Source: Tsukamurella asaccharolytica
GTDB lineage: Bacteria; Actinomycetota; Actinomycetes; Mycobacteriales; Mycobacteriaceae
Assembly: GCF_007858435.1 (NCBI RefSeq)
Contig: NZ_VIGW01000004.1
Coordinates: 186,001 to 250,000, forward strand
Direction of reading: 5' to 3'
Length of the DNA stretch: 64,000 nucleotides
In this document: positions 44,969-53,744 of the stretch, in pieces
Layout of the letters: every line of letters starts with the position of its first letter
Numbering within the stretch: the first letter of the stretch is position 1
Program-made: the position numbers and the translations under genes
The notes under the pieces: generated by a model
Seen by the model: only the letters and a program-made list of their open reading frames with translations
Told to the model about the DNA's origin: nothing
The model's database searches: none

Positions 44969-44987
44969 CGACGCGAAAAGGGCGTCG
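44969..44987 (-). promoter_or_regulatory. Stem-loop between leader peptide and sulfite reductase
   Basis: A 6-bp stem (CGACGC/GCGTCG) with a 7-nt loop starts 4 nt after the leader-peptide stop and ends 55 nt before the sir start. It is in the right place to act as an attenuator that changes when ribosomes stall on the leader cysteine codons. The stem is short, so its role is tentative. Confidence 0.45.
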
Positions 44988-44991
44988 GGAA

Positions 44992-45081
44992 TCAGGCCCG
45001 ACAGCCGCTGCTGCAGACCCGCAGGTAATCGATGTGCCGGCGGGACGCCAGCAGCTCACCCTGTCCATCCATCGAGATCAT
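44992..45081 (-). CDS. Cysteine-responsive leader peptide upstream of sulfite reductase
   Basis: A 29-codon frame (ATG 45081; an alternative ATG 45072 gives 26) ends SRRHIDYLRVCSSGCRA followed by TGA. This matches the actinobacterial leader-peptide pattern R-R-H-(V/I)-D-x-x-R-V-x-S-x-x-C-R, which is found ahead of sulfur-metabolism genes. The cysteine codons near the stop should sense charged tRNA-Cys. It lies 78 nt upstream of sir in the same orientation. Confidence 0.75.
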   Translation of the reverse strand: MISMDGQGELLASRRHIDYLRVCSSGCRA

Positions 45082-45170
45082 TGTGCCACCGGCTGGGCGG
45101 AAAGGCGGAATCGGGTTCCGCTCACCCGCGAGCGAAATCCGGTGGTCGGCGAACCTGACAGACTGAAGCT

Positions 45171-46343
45171 GTGGCCGCACCCTCGATTCCTGAGATCAGT
45201 CGGCTCGACGGTGCCGCGACACCGTTCGGGCTGTACCTGCACGTTCCGTTCTGTGCGACGCGCTGTGGCTACTGCGACTTCAACACGTACACCGCCGGCG
45301 AACTGGGCGCGTCGACATCGCCGCAGGCCTGGGCGCAGGCGATCGACGGCGAGTTGGCGCTGGCCCGCCGCGCGCTCGGCGACGTTCCCGTGTCGACGGT
45401 GTTCGTGGGCGGCGGCACCCCGTCGCTTCTGGGCGGCGACGGCCTCGCCGCCCTGCTCGAGACCGCCCGCCGCCACTTCGACTTCGCCGACGATGCCGAG
45501 GTGACCACTGAGTCGAACCCGGAGTCCACCTCGCCGGAGTTCTTCGCCCGGCTGCGGGCCGCCGGCTTCACGCGGGTCTCGCTCGGCATGCAGTCGGCCG
45601 CGGCGCACGTGCTGCAGGTGCTGGACCGCACGCACACTCCGGGACGCGCGGTGGCGGCGGCCAAGGAGGCCCGCGCCGCGGGCTTCGACCACGTCAACCT
45701 CGACCTGATCTACGGCACGCCCGGGGAGTCCGACGGCGACCTGCGCGCGTCGCTGGACGCCGTGCTCGACGCCGGCGTGGACCACGTCTCCGCCTACGCG
45801 CTCATCGTCGAGGACGGCACTGCGTTGGCCCGGCGGATCCGCCGCGGGGAGCTCCCGGACACCGACGACGACGTGCTCGCGCACCGGTACGAGATGCTCG
45901 ACGGGGCCCTGCGCGACGCCGGCTTCGACTGGTACGAGGTGTCGAACTGGGCGCGCTCCGAGGCGGGCCGGTGCCGGCACAACGAGCTGTACTGGGAGGG
46001 TGCGAACTGGTGGGGCGCCGGGCCCGGCGCGCACGGCCACGTCGCCGGTACGCGGGTGTGGAACGTCAAACACCCCGCCCGGTACGCCGCTGCGGTCGGT
46101 GCCGGCGCGCTGCCGATCGCGGGCCACGAGACGCTCACCGACGAGGACCGGCACGTCGAGGACGTGATGCTGCGCGTGCGCATGCGTTCCGGCATCCCGC
46201 TCGCCGTGCTCCGGCCCGACGAGGCCTCCCGCGCCCGGGCCGAGGTCACCGTCGGGAACCTGCGCCGGGAGGGCGATGCCTACGTGCTCACGGACGCCGG
46301 GCGGTTAGTGGCCGACGGCGTGGTGCGCCGGATCCTGGACTGA
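45171..46343 (+). CDS. hemW: Radical SAM HemW-type protein (heme chaperone)
   Basis: The 390-residue protein has the radical-SAM CxxxCxxC motif with Cys28, Cys32, Cys35 (LHVPFCATRCGYCDF), the SAM-binding FVGGGTPSLLG and ESNPES motifs and the HemW C-terminal winged domain. HemW lacks the fourth upstream residues of true coproporphyrinogen oxidase and donates heme to target proteins. The old name hemN is misleading. GTG start; divergent from the leader peptide. Confidence 0.9.
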   Translation: MAAPSIPEISRLDGAATPFGLYLHVPFCATRCGYCDFNTYTAGELGASTSPQAWAQAIDGELALARRALGDVPVSTVFVGGGTPSLLGGDGLAALLETARRHFDFADDAEVTTESNPESTSPEFFARLRAAGFTRVSLGMQSAAAHVLQVLDRTHTPGRAVAAAKEARAAGFDHVNLDLIYGTPGESDGDLRASLDAVLDAGVDHVSAYALIVEDGTALARRIRRGELPDTDDDVLAHRYEMLDGALRDAGFDWYEVSNWARSEAGRCRHNELYWEGANWWGAGPGAHGHVAGTRVWNVKHPARYAAAVGAGALPIAGHETLTDEDRHVEDVMLRVRMRSGIPLAVLRPDEASRARAEVTVGNLRREGDAYVLTDAGRLVADGVVRRILD

Positions 46344-46344
46344 G

Positions 46345-47076
46345 CTACCGCAGCTGCCAGACCACCGTGACCGTCACGGTGAGCGACTGCTCGCCGGCCT
46401 CGATGGGGACGGGCGCGGCGGTGGCCGGCGCGTCGAAGCGCTGCGTGACCCTCGGCCGCGCCGCGCTGCCCTCGGTGACGGTGCGGACCTCGCCGAGCGA
46501 GCCGCCGGACAGCGTGGCGTACTGCTCGGCGCGGCTCTTGGCCTCGGCGAAGGCCTTGTCGCGGGCGGTCGCCTTGAGCGCGGAGTCGTTCTCGATGTCG
46601 AAGCCCACGGAGCTGATGCGGGTCGCGTCGCCGCCGGCGGTCGCGAGGTCGCCGAGCAGCTTCGACGCGGTCTCGAGCTTGCGGACCTTCACCGTCAGCG
46701 ACTGCGTCGCCTCGTAGGACGTGATCTGCCGGTCGGTGCCGTAGCGGGGATTGACCCGGACGTTCGCCGTGGCGACGTCCTTCTTCTCGACGCCGTTGGC
46801 GCCGGCCGCGTCGATCACCTTCTGCGCGCTCGCCGAGGCGTCGTTGAGCGCGGTCGTCACGTCGCCGGCCTGGTGTTGGACCGCCAGCTCCACGGTGAGC
46901 ACGTCGGGCTTGCCGGCGGCGTCGCCGGTGCCGACCGCCGTGATCTCCCGCGGGGAGTCGCTGGACGTGCTCGACGAGCCGCACGCCGTCACCGAACCGC
47001 CCAGGGCGACCGCCGCGAGCAGCGCGAGGCCGGTCACGCGCAATGTCCGTGCCGTGCTGGATGTCGTGTCCGCCAT
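46345..47076 (-). CDS. SIMPL-domain lipoprotein
   Basis: The 243-residue protein starts with a lipoprotein signal (about residues 1-31, lipobox SVTAC). A SIMPL domain follows, with EITAVGTGDAAGKPDVLTVELAVQ at the start and AFAEAKSRAEQYATLSGGSLGEVRTV toward the end, and a C-terminal VTVTVVWQL strand. SIMPL (interleukin-1 receptor associated) domains form oligomeric beta-rich cages in bacterial members. Role unknown. Downstream partner of the second SIMPL gene. Confidence 0.8.
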   Translation of the reverse strand: MADTTSSTARTLRVTGLALLAAVALGGSVTACGSSSTSSDSPREITAVGTGDAAGKPDVLTVELAVQHQAGDVTTALNDASASAQKVIDAAGANGVEKKDVATANVRVNPRYGTDRQITSYEATQSLTVKVRKLETASKLLGDLATAGGDATRISSVGFDIENDSALKATARDKAFAEAKSRAEQYATLSGGSLGEVRTVTEGSAARPRVTQRFDAPATAAPVPIEAGEQSLTVTVTVVWQLR

Positions 47077-47143
47077 GGCCCCAGCGTGGCAGCGGGCGGG
47101 TGCCGCCGCAGCCGATCGCCGGTTACGGCAACGGAGAAGGTGG

Positions 47144-47770
47144 TTACACCAACTCCCATTCGACGGTGACCCGCGCTCTCACGGTCGTCTCACCGGGCTC
47201 CAGCGCCGGGCCCGCGGGCGCCGCGGCGAAGGACTTCGCGGCGACGTGCACCTCGGTGCGTGGCCCCGACGGGTCGTCGGCGATGGCGAGCACAGCGCCG
47301 AGGTCGTCGCCCGATAGCGCGGCGTACTGCTCGGCCTGGGCCCTCGCGTCGGCGAACGCGGCCTCGCGCGCCGCGGCGGCGGGGCCGGCACCGTCGGACA
47401 GGGTGAAGGCGACGGACTGGATCCGGGCCGCATTGCCCGCGGCCGTCGCGGCGGCCTGCAACACTGCGGGGGCGTCGGCGACGGTGCGGACGGTCACCGT
47501 GAGCGACTCGCTCGCGGCGTAGCCCTCGAGCCGCCGGTCCTCCCACGGCCCGGTCTCGACGGCCTGCAGCCCCAGGTTCGACGTGGCGACGTCGCCGTCC
47601 GCCACTCCGGCCGCGCGGACAGCGGCGACCACTGCGCGCGCAGCCTCACCTGCGCCGGAGAAGGCCGACGCCACGTCGGACGCCCGGACCTCCACGCCGA
47701 TGTGGGCGATGACGACGTCGGGGCTCGCGGTGGCGATGCCGGACCCGGTCAGGCGGATGGTGCGCGACAT
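47144..47770 (-). CDS. SIMPL-domain protein without signal peptide
   Basis: The 208-residue protein consists of a SIMPL domain only: [26 protein letters not shown] at the N-terminus and [27 protein letters not shown] near the C-terminus. Unlike its neighbour it has no export signal and should stay in the cytosol. ATG 47770 has GGACTTCC upstream, giving only a weak ribosome site. It follows the hypothetical gene by 11 nt and precedes the lipoprotein gene by 67 nt. Confidence 0.8.
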   Translation of the reverse strand: MSRTIRLTGSGIATASPDVVIAHIGVEVRASDVASAFSGAGEAARAVVAAVRAAGVADGDVATSNLGLQAVETGPWEDRRLEGYAASESLTVTVRTVADAPAVLQAAATAAGNAARIQSVAFTLSDGAGPAAAAREAAFADARAQAEQYAALSGDDLGAVLAIADDPSGPRTEVHVAAKSFAAAPAGPALEPGETTVRARVTVEWELV

Positions 47771-47781
47771 GGGAAGTCCTC

Positions 47782-48135
47782 TCAGTCTTGGCGGGCGTGC
47801 TTGCCGTGCCTCCCCGAGGATGCCGGACGTGGCGGGGTGCCGGGCGGGAGCGCGTGCACGCGGCAGTGCAGCACCTCGCGCCCGCGCAGTGCCGACCGCA
47901 CCGCGCGGTGCAGGCCGTCCTCGAGGTAGAGATCGCCGTTCCACTGGACCGCGTGCGGGAACAGGTCGCCGTAGAAGGTGGAGTCCTCGGAGAGCAGCCG
48001 GTCCAGGGCCAGCACTGTGGTCGTGGTGATGATCGCGCTCAGGCGGACCTGCTGCGGCGGGATCTGCGACCAGTCGCGCGCCGTCAGACCGTGATCCGGG
48101 TACGGCTTTCCGTCGAGTACGCCCTTGAAGATCAC
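47782..48135 (-). CDS. Conserved hypothetical protein (Rv2375-like)
   Basis: The 117-residue protein begins [33 protein letters not shown] and contains [32 protein letters not shown]. The DGLHR box is reminiscent of the DGxHR motif of ParB-like folds, but no other ParB features are seen. A homologue stands beside hrcA in mycobacteria. GTG 48135 lies 61 nt from the hrcA start on the opposite strand, separated by a CGAGT-AA-ACTCG dyad (48151-48162). Function unknown. Confidence 0.65.
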   Translation of the reverse strand: MIFKGVLDGKPYPDHGLTARDWSQIPPQQVRLSAIITTTTVLALDRLLSEDSTFYGDLFPHAVQWNGDLYLEDGLHRAVRSALRGREVLHCRVHALPPGTPPRPASSGRHGKHARQD

Positions 48136-48195
48136 GGCTCGACTGTATCCCGAGTAAACTCGACGTCCGAAGTTCACACTCGAAAGGACGGCGCG

Positions 48196-49230
48196 ATGTC
48201 GACGACGGAGGACCGACGTTTCGAGGTGCTCCGGGCCATCGTGGCCGACTACGTCGAGACGCAGGAGCCCGTCGGGTCGAAGGCCCTGGTGGACCGACAC
48301 CAGCTGGGTGTCTCCAGCGCGACGGTCCGCAACGACATGGCCGTTCTCGAGGCCGAGGGCTACATCACCCAGCAGCACACCAGCTCGGGGCGTGTACCCA
48401 CTGAGAAGGGCTACCGGCAGTTCGTGGACCGGATCGCGCAGATCAAGCCGCTCTCGTCGGCCGAGCGACGCGCGATCCTGCAGTTCCTCGAGACGGGCGT
48501 GGATCTGGACGATGTGCTGCAGCGCTCGGTGCGACTGCTGGCCCAGCTCACGCGGCAGGTCGCGGTCATCCAGTATCCGGTACTCAGCTCCGCGCGGGTC
48601 CGGCACCTCGAGGTCGTGGGCCTGGCCCCGACCCGCCTGCTGCTCGTCGTGATCCTCGACTCGGGCCGCGTCGAGCAGCGGCTCGTCGAGCTCGGCGGCG
48701 CGGTGTCGGACGACGATCTCGCCCGCCTGCGTGAGCTGTTCGGCGCCGCGGTGCACGGCAAGCTGATCCCCGACGCCTCGATGGGCGTGGCCGATCTGGC
48801 GCCGCTCGCCCCGCGAGACCTGCGCGACGCGGTGATCCGCGTCTCGACAGTGCTGGTGGAGACCCTGGTGGAGCGCGCCGACGACCGACTGGTGCTGGGC
48901 GGCACCGCGAACCTGACCCGCAACGCCGCCGACTTCGACGCCGTCTCCGGCTCCCTGCGCAGCGTGCTCGAGACGCTGGAGGAGCAGGTGGTCGTCCTCA
49001 AGCTGCTCACGGCCCGGCAGCAGCCGGGCACCGTGTCGGTGGCCATCGGCTCCGAGACGCAGGACGAGAACCTGCGCGGCGCGTCGGTCGTCTCCACGGG
49101 CTACGGCGCGCCCGGCGCGGTCTTCGGTGGCGTCGGGGTGCTCGGCCCCACCCGCATGGACTACCCGGGCACCATCGCCTCGGTTGCGGCCGTCGCGCGG
49201 TACGTGGGCGAGGTGCTCGGCGAGCGCTGA
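48196..49230 (+). CDS. hrcA: Heat-inducible transcription repressor HrcA
   Basis: The 344-residue protein has the N-terminal winged HTH ([38 protein letters not shown]) and the HrcA core with LPGT-like [16 protein letters not shown] and C-terminal [21 protein letters not shown]. HrcA represses groE and dnaJ operons through CIRCE elements and is stabilised by GroEL. No CIRCE dyad was found between here and dnaJ, so its targets must be elsewhere. RBS GAAAGGA lies 8 nt upstream of the ATG. Confidence 0.95.
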   Translation: MSTTEDRRFEVLRAIVADYVETQEPVGSKALVDRHQLGVSSATVRNDMAVLEAEGYITQQHTSSGRVPTEKGYRQFVDRIAQIKPLSSAERRAILQFLETGVDLDDVLQRSVRLLAQLTRQVAVIQYPVLSSARVRHLEVVGLAPTRLLLVVILDSGRVEQRLVELGGAVSDDDLARLRELFGAAVHGKLIPDASMGVADLAPLAPRDLRDAVIRVSTVLVETLVERADDRLVLGGTANLTRNAADFDAVSGSLRSVLETLEEQVVVLKLLTARQQPGTVSVAIGSETQDENLRGASVVSTGYGAPGAVFGGVGVLGPTRMDYPGTIASVAAVARYVGEVLGER

Positions 49231-49237
49231 CGGGGCC

Positions 49238-49256
49238 GGTGGGTCACAACCCCACC
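49238..49256 (+). terminator. Small stem-loop between hrcA and dnaJ
   Basis: GGTGGG/CCCACC, a 6-bp stem with 7-nt loop, begins 8 nt after the hrcA stop in the 128-bp gap before dnaJ2. It may partially terminate hrcA transcripts or stabilise the 3' end; no U-tract. Confidence 0.35.
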
Positions 49257-49358
49257 TGCAGGAATGGTCCGAAGCGGCCCTGTGGTGGAATCATGGGTTG
49301 AGCGCGGTCCGTTCAGGTCCGCTGACTGTCGCCGATTTCGTTAGAGGGTTTCGCAGAA

Positions 49359-50510
49359 GTGGCACGTGATTACTACCGCATCCTCGGGGTCGATTCGAAG
49401 GCCTCCGATCAGGAACTCAAGCGCGCGTACCGCAAGCTCGCTCGCGAGCTGCACCCCGACGTGAATCCCGACGAGGCGGCGCAGAAGAAGTTCCGCGACG
49501 TCTCCGATGCCTACGAGGTGCTCAGCGACCCGGAGAAGCGCCGCATCGTCGACATGGGCGGCGATCCGCTCGACAGCTCGCCGGGCGCCGGCGGCTTCGG
49601 CGGCTTCGGCGGTGGCGGCCTCGGCGACGTCTTCGAGGCCTTCTTCGGCGGCGGCATGGGCGGCGGCGGCCGCGGCCCCCGCGGGCGGGTCCGCGAGGGC
49701 AACGACGCGCTGATCCGCATGGAGCTGGACCTCGACGAGTGCGCGAACGGCGTGAGCCGCGAGCTGAGCGTCGACACGGCGATCCTCTGCGACAAGTGCA
49801 AGGGGGCCGGCACCGAGGGGGACAGCAGGCCGTCGACCTGCCCCACGTGCCACGGCGCGGGCGAGGTGCAGTCGGTGCAGCGGTCCTTCCTCGGCCAGGT
49901 CATGACCTCGCGTCCGTGCCCCACCTGCTCGGGGGTCGGGGAGGTCATCGAGAACCCCTGCGGCAAGTGCAGCGGCGACGGTCGCGTGCGCACCCGCCGC
50001 AACCTGACCGTGAAGATCCCCGCCGGCGTCGGCGACGGAATGCGGGTCCGGCTCGCGGGCCAGGGCGAGGTCGGCCCCGGCGGCGGCCCCGCCGGGGACC
50101 TCTACGTCGAGGTCACCGAGAAGGAGCACGAGTACCTCACCCGGGACGGCAGCACGCTGCACGTCACCGCGCGCGTGCCGATGTTCGACGCGGCCCTGGG
50201 CTCCCAGGTCGTGGTGCCCACCGTCGTCGACGGCGAGCTCACGGTGGAGGTGCCCCCGGGCAGCCAGACCGGCGATACCACGGTGCTGCGCGGCCACGGC
50301 ATGCCGCAGGTCAACTCGCAGGTGCGTGGCAACCTCGTCGTGCATTTCGACGTGGCGGTGCCGACGCGGCTGGACAAGAAGCAGACCGAGAAGCTGCGCG
50401 AGCTCAAGGCGTTGTTCCCGGGCGAGGGTCCGCATCCTGCGCGGCGCGGCGGCCAGGAACAGGGCGGCGGCATCTTCTCCCGCCTGCGCGACACCTTCGC
50501 CGGCCGGTAG
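49359..50510 (+). CDS. dnaJ2: Chaperone DnaJ (DnaJ2)
   Basis: The 383-residue co-chaperone has the J domain (1-70, HPD at 32-34), a Gly/Phe-rich linker ([19 protein letters not shown]), four CxxCxGxG zinc repeats (CDKC, CPTC, CPTC, CGKC; residues ~145-210) and two C-terminal substrate-binding domains. It delivers unfolded proteins to DnaK and stimulates its ATPase. The position after hrcA is conserved in mycobacteria (Rv2373c). Confidence 0.97.
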   Translation: MARDYYRILGVDSKASDQELKRAYRKLARELHPDVNPDEAAQKKFRDVSDAYEVLSDPEKRRIVDMGGDPLDSSPGAGGFGGFGGGGLGDVFEAFFGGGMGGGGRGPRGRVREGNDALIRMELDLDECANGVSRELSVDTAILCDKCKGAGTEGDSRPSTCPTCHGAGEVQSVQRSFLGQVMTSRPCPTCSGVGEVIENPCGKCSGDGRVRTRRNLTVKIPAGVGDGMRVRLAGQGEVGPGGGPAGDLYVEVTEKEHEYLTRDGSTLHVTARVPMFDAALGSQVVVPTVVDGELTVEVPPGSQTGDTTVLRGHGMPQVNSQVRGNLVVHFDVAVPTRLDKKQTEKLRELKALFPGEGPHPARRGGQEQGGGIFSRLRDTFAGR

Positions 50511-50516
50511 CCGCGG

Positions 50517-51293
50517 GTGGCGGCCACCGTCTTCCTCGCGGAGTCGCTGCCGGCGCCGGGGGAGGAGCACCTCCTCGCCGGCGACGAGGGGCGGCACGCC
50601 GCGGCCGTGCGTCGCGTCCGGCCGGGCGAGGAGCTGGTCCTGTCCGACGGTGCCGGTGGCTTCGCCCGGTGCACCGCGACCGCGGTGGGCAAGGCGGACG
50701 TCACGGTGCGCTGCTCCGAGACCTGGACGGTCCCACCCGCGTCGCCCCGGGTGGTGCTCGTGCAGGCGCTGCCGAAGTCCGATCGTTCCGAGCTGGCGGT
50801 CGAGCTCGCCACCGAGGCGGGGATCGACGCGATCGTCCCCTGGCAGGCCTCCCGGTGCGTCTCCCGGTGGGCCGGCGGCGGGTCCGGCGGCAAGGGCTCG
50901 GGGAAGTCCGAGAAGGGCGTCGCCCGGTGGCGCGCAGTGGCGCGGTCCGCCGCGAAACAGGCGCGGCGAGCGTATGTTCCGGAGATCCACGACCTCGTAA
51001 CGACACGGGAACTCGTTCCATTACTCACCAGTATGGATGCGAATGTAGTTGTCCTGCATGAGGGTTCGGCGGTGCCTCTCGGTGAGGTTGACTTCTCAGT
51101 AACCCGCACCGTCGTTATCGTTGTGGGTCCGGAGGGCGGAATCAGCCCCGAGGAACTGGACGCCCTGGTCGGGATGGGTGCGCAGCCCGCGCTTCTCGGC
51201 CCGACGGTGCTGCGGACTTCCACCGCCGCGGCCGTCGCCCTGGGCGCCCTGGGAGTCCTGACGGATCGATGGGCCGGCACGCCGCCGGCCTGA
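50517..51293 (+). CDS. rsmE: 16S rRNA (uracil-1498-N3)-methyltransferase
   Basis: The 258-residue SPOUT enzyme has an N-terminal PUA-like domain and a knotted C-terminal domain with LVQALPKSDRSELAVELATEAGID, VGPEGGISPEEL (SAM-binding knot) and LLGPTVLRTSTAAAVALG. It methylates U1498 of 16S rRNA. From about residue 152 to 205 the codons become AT-rich, including a TTA leucine codon at 51021, unlike the rest of the window. GTG start 6 nt after dnaJ2. Confidence 0.93.
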   Translation: MAATVFLAESLPAPGEEHLLAGDEGRHAAAVRRVRPGEELVLSDGAGGFARCTATAVGKADVTVRCSETWTVPPASPRVVLVQALPKSDRSELAVELATEAGIDAIVPWQASRCVSRWAGGGSGGKGSGKSEKGVARWRAVARSAAKQARRAYVPEIHDLVTTRELVPLLTSMDANVVVLHEGSAVPLGEVDFSVTRTVVIVVGPEGGISPEELDALVGMGAQPALLGPTVLRTSTAAAVALGALGVLTDRWAGTPPA

Positions 51294-51314
51294 GTTGAGG
51301 AGTGCTCGGACACG

Positions 51315-52034
51315 ATGGCACGTCGCATCTTCTACGGCAGCGAGGAATCGCAGCACGGGCACTTCTATCCCGGCGACAAGGACAAGCCGCTGATCACCCT
51401 CGTGCACGGCGGGTTCTGGCGGAACCTGTACACGATGAAGATGGAGTCGAAGGTCGCCAAGGATCTCAACGACCGCGGGTACCCGGTATGGAACGTCGAG
51501 TACCGGCGGGTGGGGGAGCCCGGCGTGACGTGGCCGATCCTCAGCCAGGACGTGCTCGCCGCCATCGACTACGGCACCGACAAGCTGGCCAAGGGCGCCG
51601 GGCACATCGTGGCCTCCCACAGCGCCGGGGCCACGCTCGCGGTCTGGGCCGCCGCGCAGCGGCCCGATCTGCTGGGCGTCATCTCCCGCGGCGGCGTGCT
51701 CGACCTCATCGAGCGCGGCGACGGCGATCAGTCCATGCGGCTGCTGTTCGACCTCGGGCCGAACGCGAATCCGCGCCTGCTCAAGCGGACCTTCGCGGCC
51801 GCCAGCCCCGTCGGGCAGATGCCCTTCACCACCCGCGTGCGGGCGCTGCACGGCCGGCTCGACGAGCAGGTGCCGTACCAGCTCTCCGAGTGGTTCCTCT
51901 CGAAGGCGCAGGAGAACGGGATGGACGCGACGCTCACGATGATCGACGGCGAGGGCCACGACGACTTCCTCGAGCCCGGCTCGAAGGGCCACGCCGCCAC
52001 CGTCGCCGCGATCGAAGAGCTCTCCGCACGGTGA
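51315..52034 (+). CDS. Alpha/beta hydrolase, kynurenine-formamidase/carboxylesterase-like
   Basis: The 239-residue enzyme has the oxyanion-hole motif LVHGGFWR, nucleophile Ser in ASHSAGATLA, acid Asp in LHGRLDEQVPY and catalytic His in GEGHDDFLE. HGGFW and SHSAGA are seen in kynurenine formamidases and related acyl hydrolases. The substrate is not deducible. ATG 51315 is preceded by a GAGGAG at somewhat long spacing. Lies in the housekeeping cluster where mycobacteria have unrelated genes. Confidence 0.8.
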   Translation: MARRIFYGSEESQHGHFYPGDKDKPLITLVHGGFWRNLYTMKMESKVAKDLNDRGYPVWNVEYRRVGEPGVTWPILSQDVLAAIDYGTDKLAKGAGHIVASHSAGATLAVWAAAQRPDLLGVISRGGVLDLIERGDGDQSMRLLFDLGPNANPRLLKRTFAAASPVGQMPFTTRVRALHGRLDEQVPYQLSEWFLSKAQENGMDATLTMIDGEGHDDFLEPGSKGHAATVAAIEELSAR

Positions 52035-52158
52035 CTCTCAGCGCCGCGGGGTCCGCCGCGGGCGAAACCCACGCGCCTTCCGAGGGCCTGCGGTACTAAA
52101 CTGGGCGTATCCGCACCGTCAGGCGCGGTCACCGCCGAGACAAGGATTGACGCACCGC

Positions 52159-53205
52159 GTGCCAGACCCCACCAGTTCCGACAGCCGCGCCCAGGCACTG
52201 ACGCCGGCGCGATCCACCGTCGAGATCCCGATCGAGCTGACCTTCGGGCTCCTCGGTCCTGCGGACGCGAACCTTCGCGCGCTCGAGGGCGCGCTGGCCG
52301 CGGACATCCACGCGCGCGGCAACGTGATCACCCTCTCCGGCCGCCCCGCCGACGTCGCGCTCGCCGAGCGGGTCCTCGCCGAGCTGCTCGCCGCCGTGCG
52401 CAGCGGCGTCGCCGTGAGCCCGGAGGAGGTGCGCCGGTCCATCGGCATGATGACCGACGGTTCCGGCGAATCGCCGGCCGAGGTCCTCACCCTCGACATC
52501 ATCTCCCGCCGCGGGAAGACGGTGCGCCCGAAGACGGTCAACCAGAAGAAGTACGTCGACGCGATCGACGAGCACACCATCGTCTTCGGCATCGGTCCCG
52601 CCGGCACCGGAAAGACCTACCTCGCGATGGCGAAGGCCGTGCAGGCGCTGCAGTCCAAGCAGGTCAGCCGCATCATCCTCACCCGCCCCGCGGTGGAGGC
52701 GGGCGAGCGCCTCGGCTTCCTCCCGGGCACGCTGAACGAGAAGATCGACCCGTACCTGCGCCCGCTCTACGACGCGCTGCACGACATGATGGATCCCGAG
52801 GCCATTCCGAAGCTGATGGCCGCAGGCGTCATCGAGGTCGCGCCGCTGGCGTACATGCGCGGCCGGACCCTCAACGACGCCTTCATCATCCTCGACGAGG
52901 CGCAGAACACCACCGCCGAGCAGATGAAGATGTTCCTCACCAGGCTCGGCTTCGGCTCCAAGATCGTGGTCACGGGCGACGCGACGCAGGTCGACCTGCC
53001 GGGCGGCGCCACCAGCGGTCTGCGCGCCGCGGTCGGCATCCTGCGCGGTATCGATGACATCCACATCGCCGAGCTGTCCAGCGCCGACGTCGTGCGGCAC
53101 CGCCTGGTCGCCGAGATCGTCGACGCGTACGCGCAGTTCGAGGAGCAGCTCGACGCCGCCAAACGCCCCCAGCTGGGCGCGCGACGCATTCCGGGACGCC
53201 GATGA
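52159..53205 (+). CDS. phoH: PhoH family ATPase/nuclease-like protein
   Basis: The 348-residue protein has Walker [15 protein letters not shown], Walker [11 protein letters not shown] and helicase-like [13 protein letters not shown] after an N-terminal KH-like region (~20-95). PhoH proteins are cytoplasmic ATPases linked to RNA metabolism and phosphate stress. GTG 52159 is preferred over TTG 52147, whose AAGGA ribosome site would be too close. Co-transcribed with ybeY (ATGA overlap). Confidence 0.93.
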   Translation: MPDPTSSDSRAQALTPARSTVEIPIELTFGLLGPADANLRALEGALAADIHARGNVITLSGRPADVALAERVLAELLAAVRSGVAVSPEEVRRSIGMMTDGSGESPAEVLTLDIISRRGKTVRPKTVNQKKYVDAIDEHTIVFGIGPAGTGKTYLAMAKAVQALQSKQVSRIILTRPAVEAGERLGFLPGTLNEKIDPYLRPLYDALHDMMDPEAIPKLMAAGVIEVAPLAYMRGRTLNDAFIILDEAQNTTAEQMKMFLTRLGFGSKIVVTGDATQVDLPGGATSGLRAAVGILRGIDDIHIAELSSADVVRHRLVAEIVDAYAQFEEQLDAAKRPQLGARRIPGRR

Positions 53206-53741
53206 GCATCGAATTCGCCAACGAGTCGGGCTTCGACGTCGACGAGGCGGAGGTCGTGGCGGTGGCGGCGTTCGCCATCGCCGCGATGGACGTGCACCCG
53301 GGCGCCGAGCTGAACATGCTCGCCGTCGACCTCGACACCATGGCCGACCTGCACGTGAAGTGGATGGACCTGCCCGGCCCCACCGACGTGATGAGCTTCC
53401 CGATGGACGAGCTGACGCCGGGGGGCCGCCCGGACATGCCCGATGCGGGACCCGCGACGCTCGGCGACATCGTGCTGTGCCCTCAGTTCGCAGCGGAGCA
53501 GGCGACCGCCGCCGGGCACTCGACCGGCCACGAGCTCAACGTCCTGACCGTGCACGGAGTGCTGCACCTGCTGGGCTTCGACCACGCCGAGCCCGACGAG
53601 GAGCGCGAGATGTTCGCCCTCCAGGACAGCATCCTCGCCGAGTACTACGCACAGCAGCGCGACCAGGAGCGTCGCGCGCGCCAGTCCGCGCGCGACGAGA
53701 AGCTGCTGGGCCGCACCGGGTTCCTGGGGCGGCGGGACTGA
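53202..53741 (+). CDS. ybeY: Endoribonuclease YbeY
   Basis: The 179-residue metalloprotein has the H-x3-H-x5-H zinc motif in [12 protein letters not shown] plus MSFPMDEL. YbeY matures 16S rRNA 3' ends and controls ribosome quality. The C-terminus extends ~30 charged residues beyond the usual end. Start overlaps phoH and its stop is 3 nt before the next gene. Confidence 0.95.
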   Translation: MSIEFANESGFDVDEAEVVAVAAFAIAAMDVHPGAELNMLAVDLDTMADLHVKWMDLPGPTDVMSFPMDELTPGGRPDMPDAGPATLGDIVLCPQFAAEQATAAGHSTGHELNVLTVHGVLHLLGFDHAEPDEEREMFALQDSILAEYYAQQRDQERRARQSARDEKLLGRTGFLGRRD

Positions 53742-53744
53742 GCC

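Noticed and set aside
48136-49358. CIRCE element for HrcA near hrcA or dnaJ2
   Set aside because: No TTAGCACTC-N9-GAGTGCTAA-like dyad was found in either gap.
49600-49690. GGC-rich tandem repeats in dnaJ2 as a possible repeat element
   Set aside because: They encode the normal Gly/Phe linker of DnaJ.
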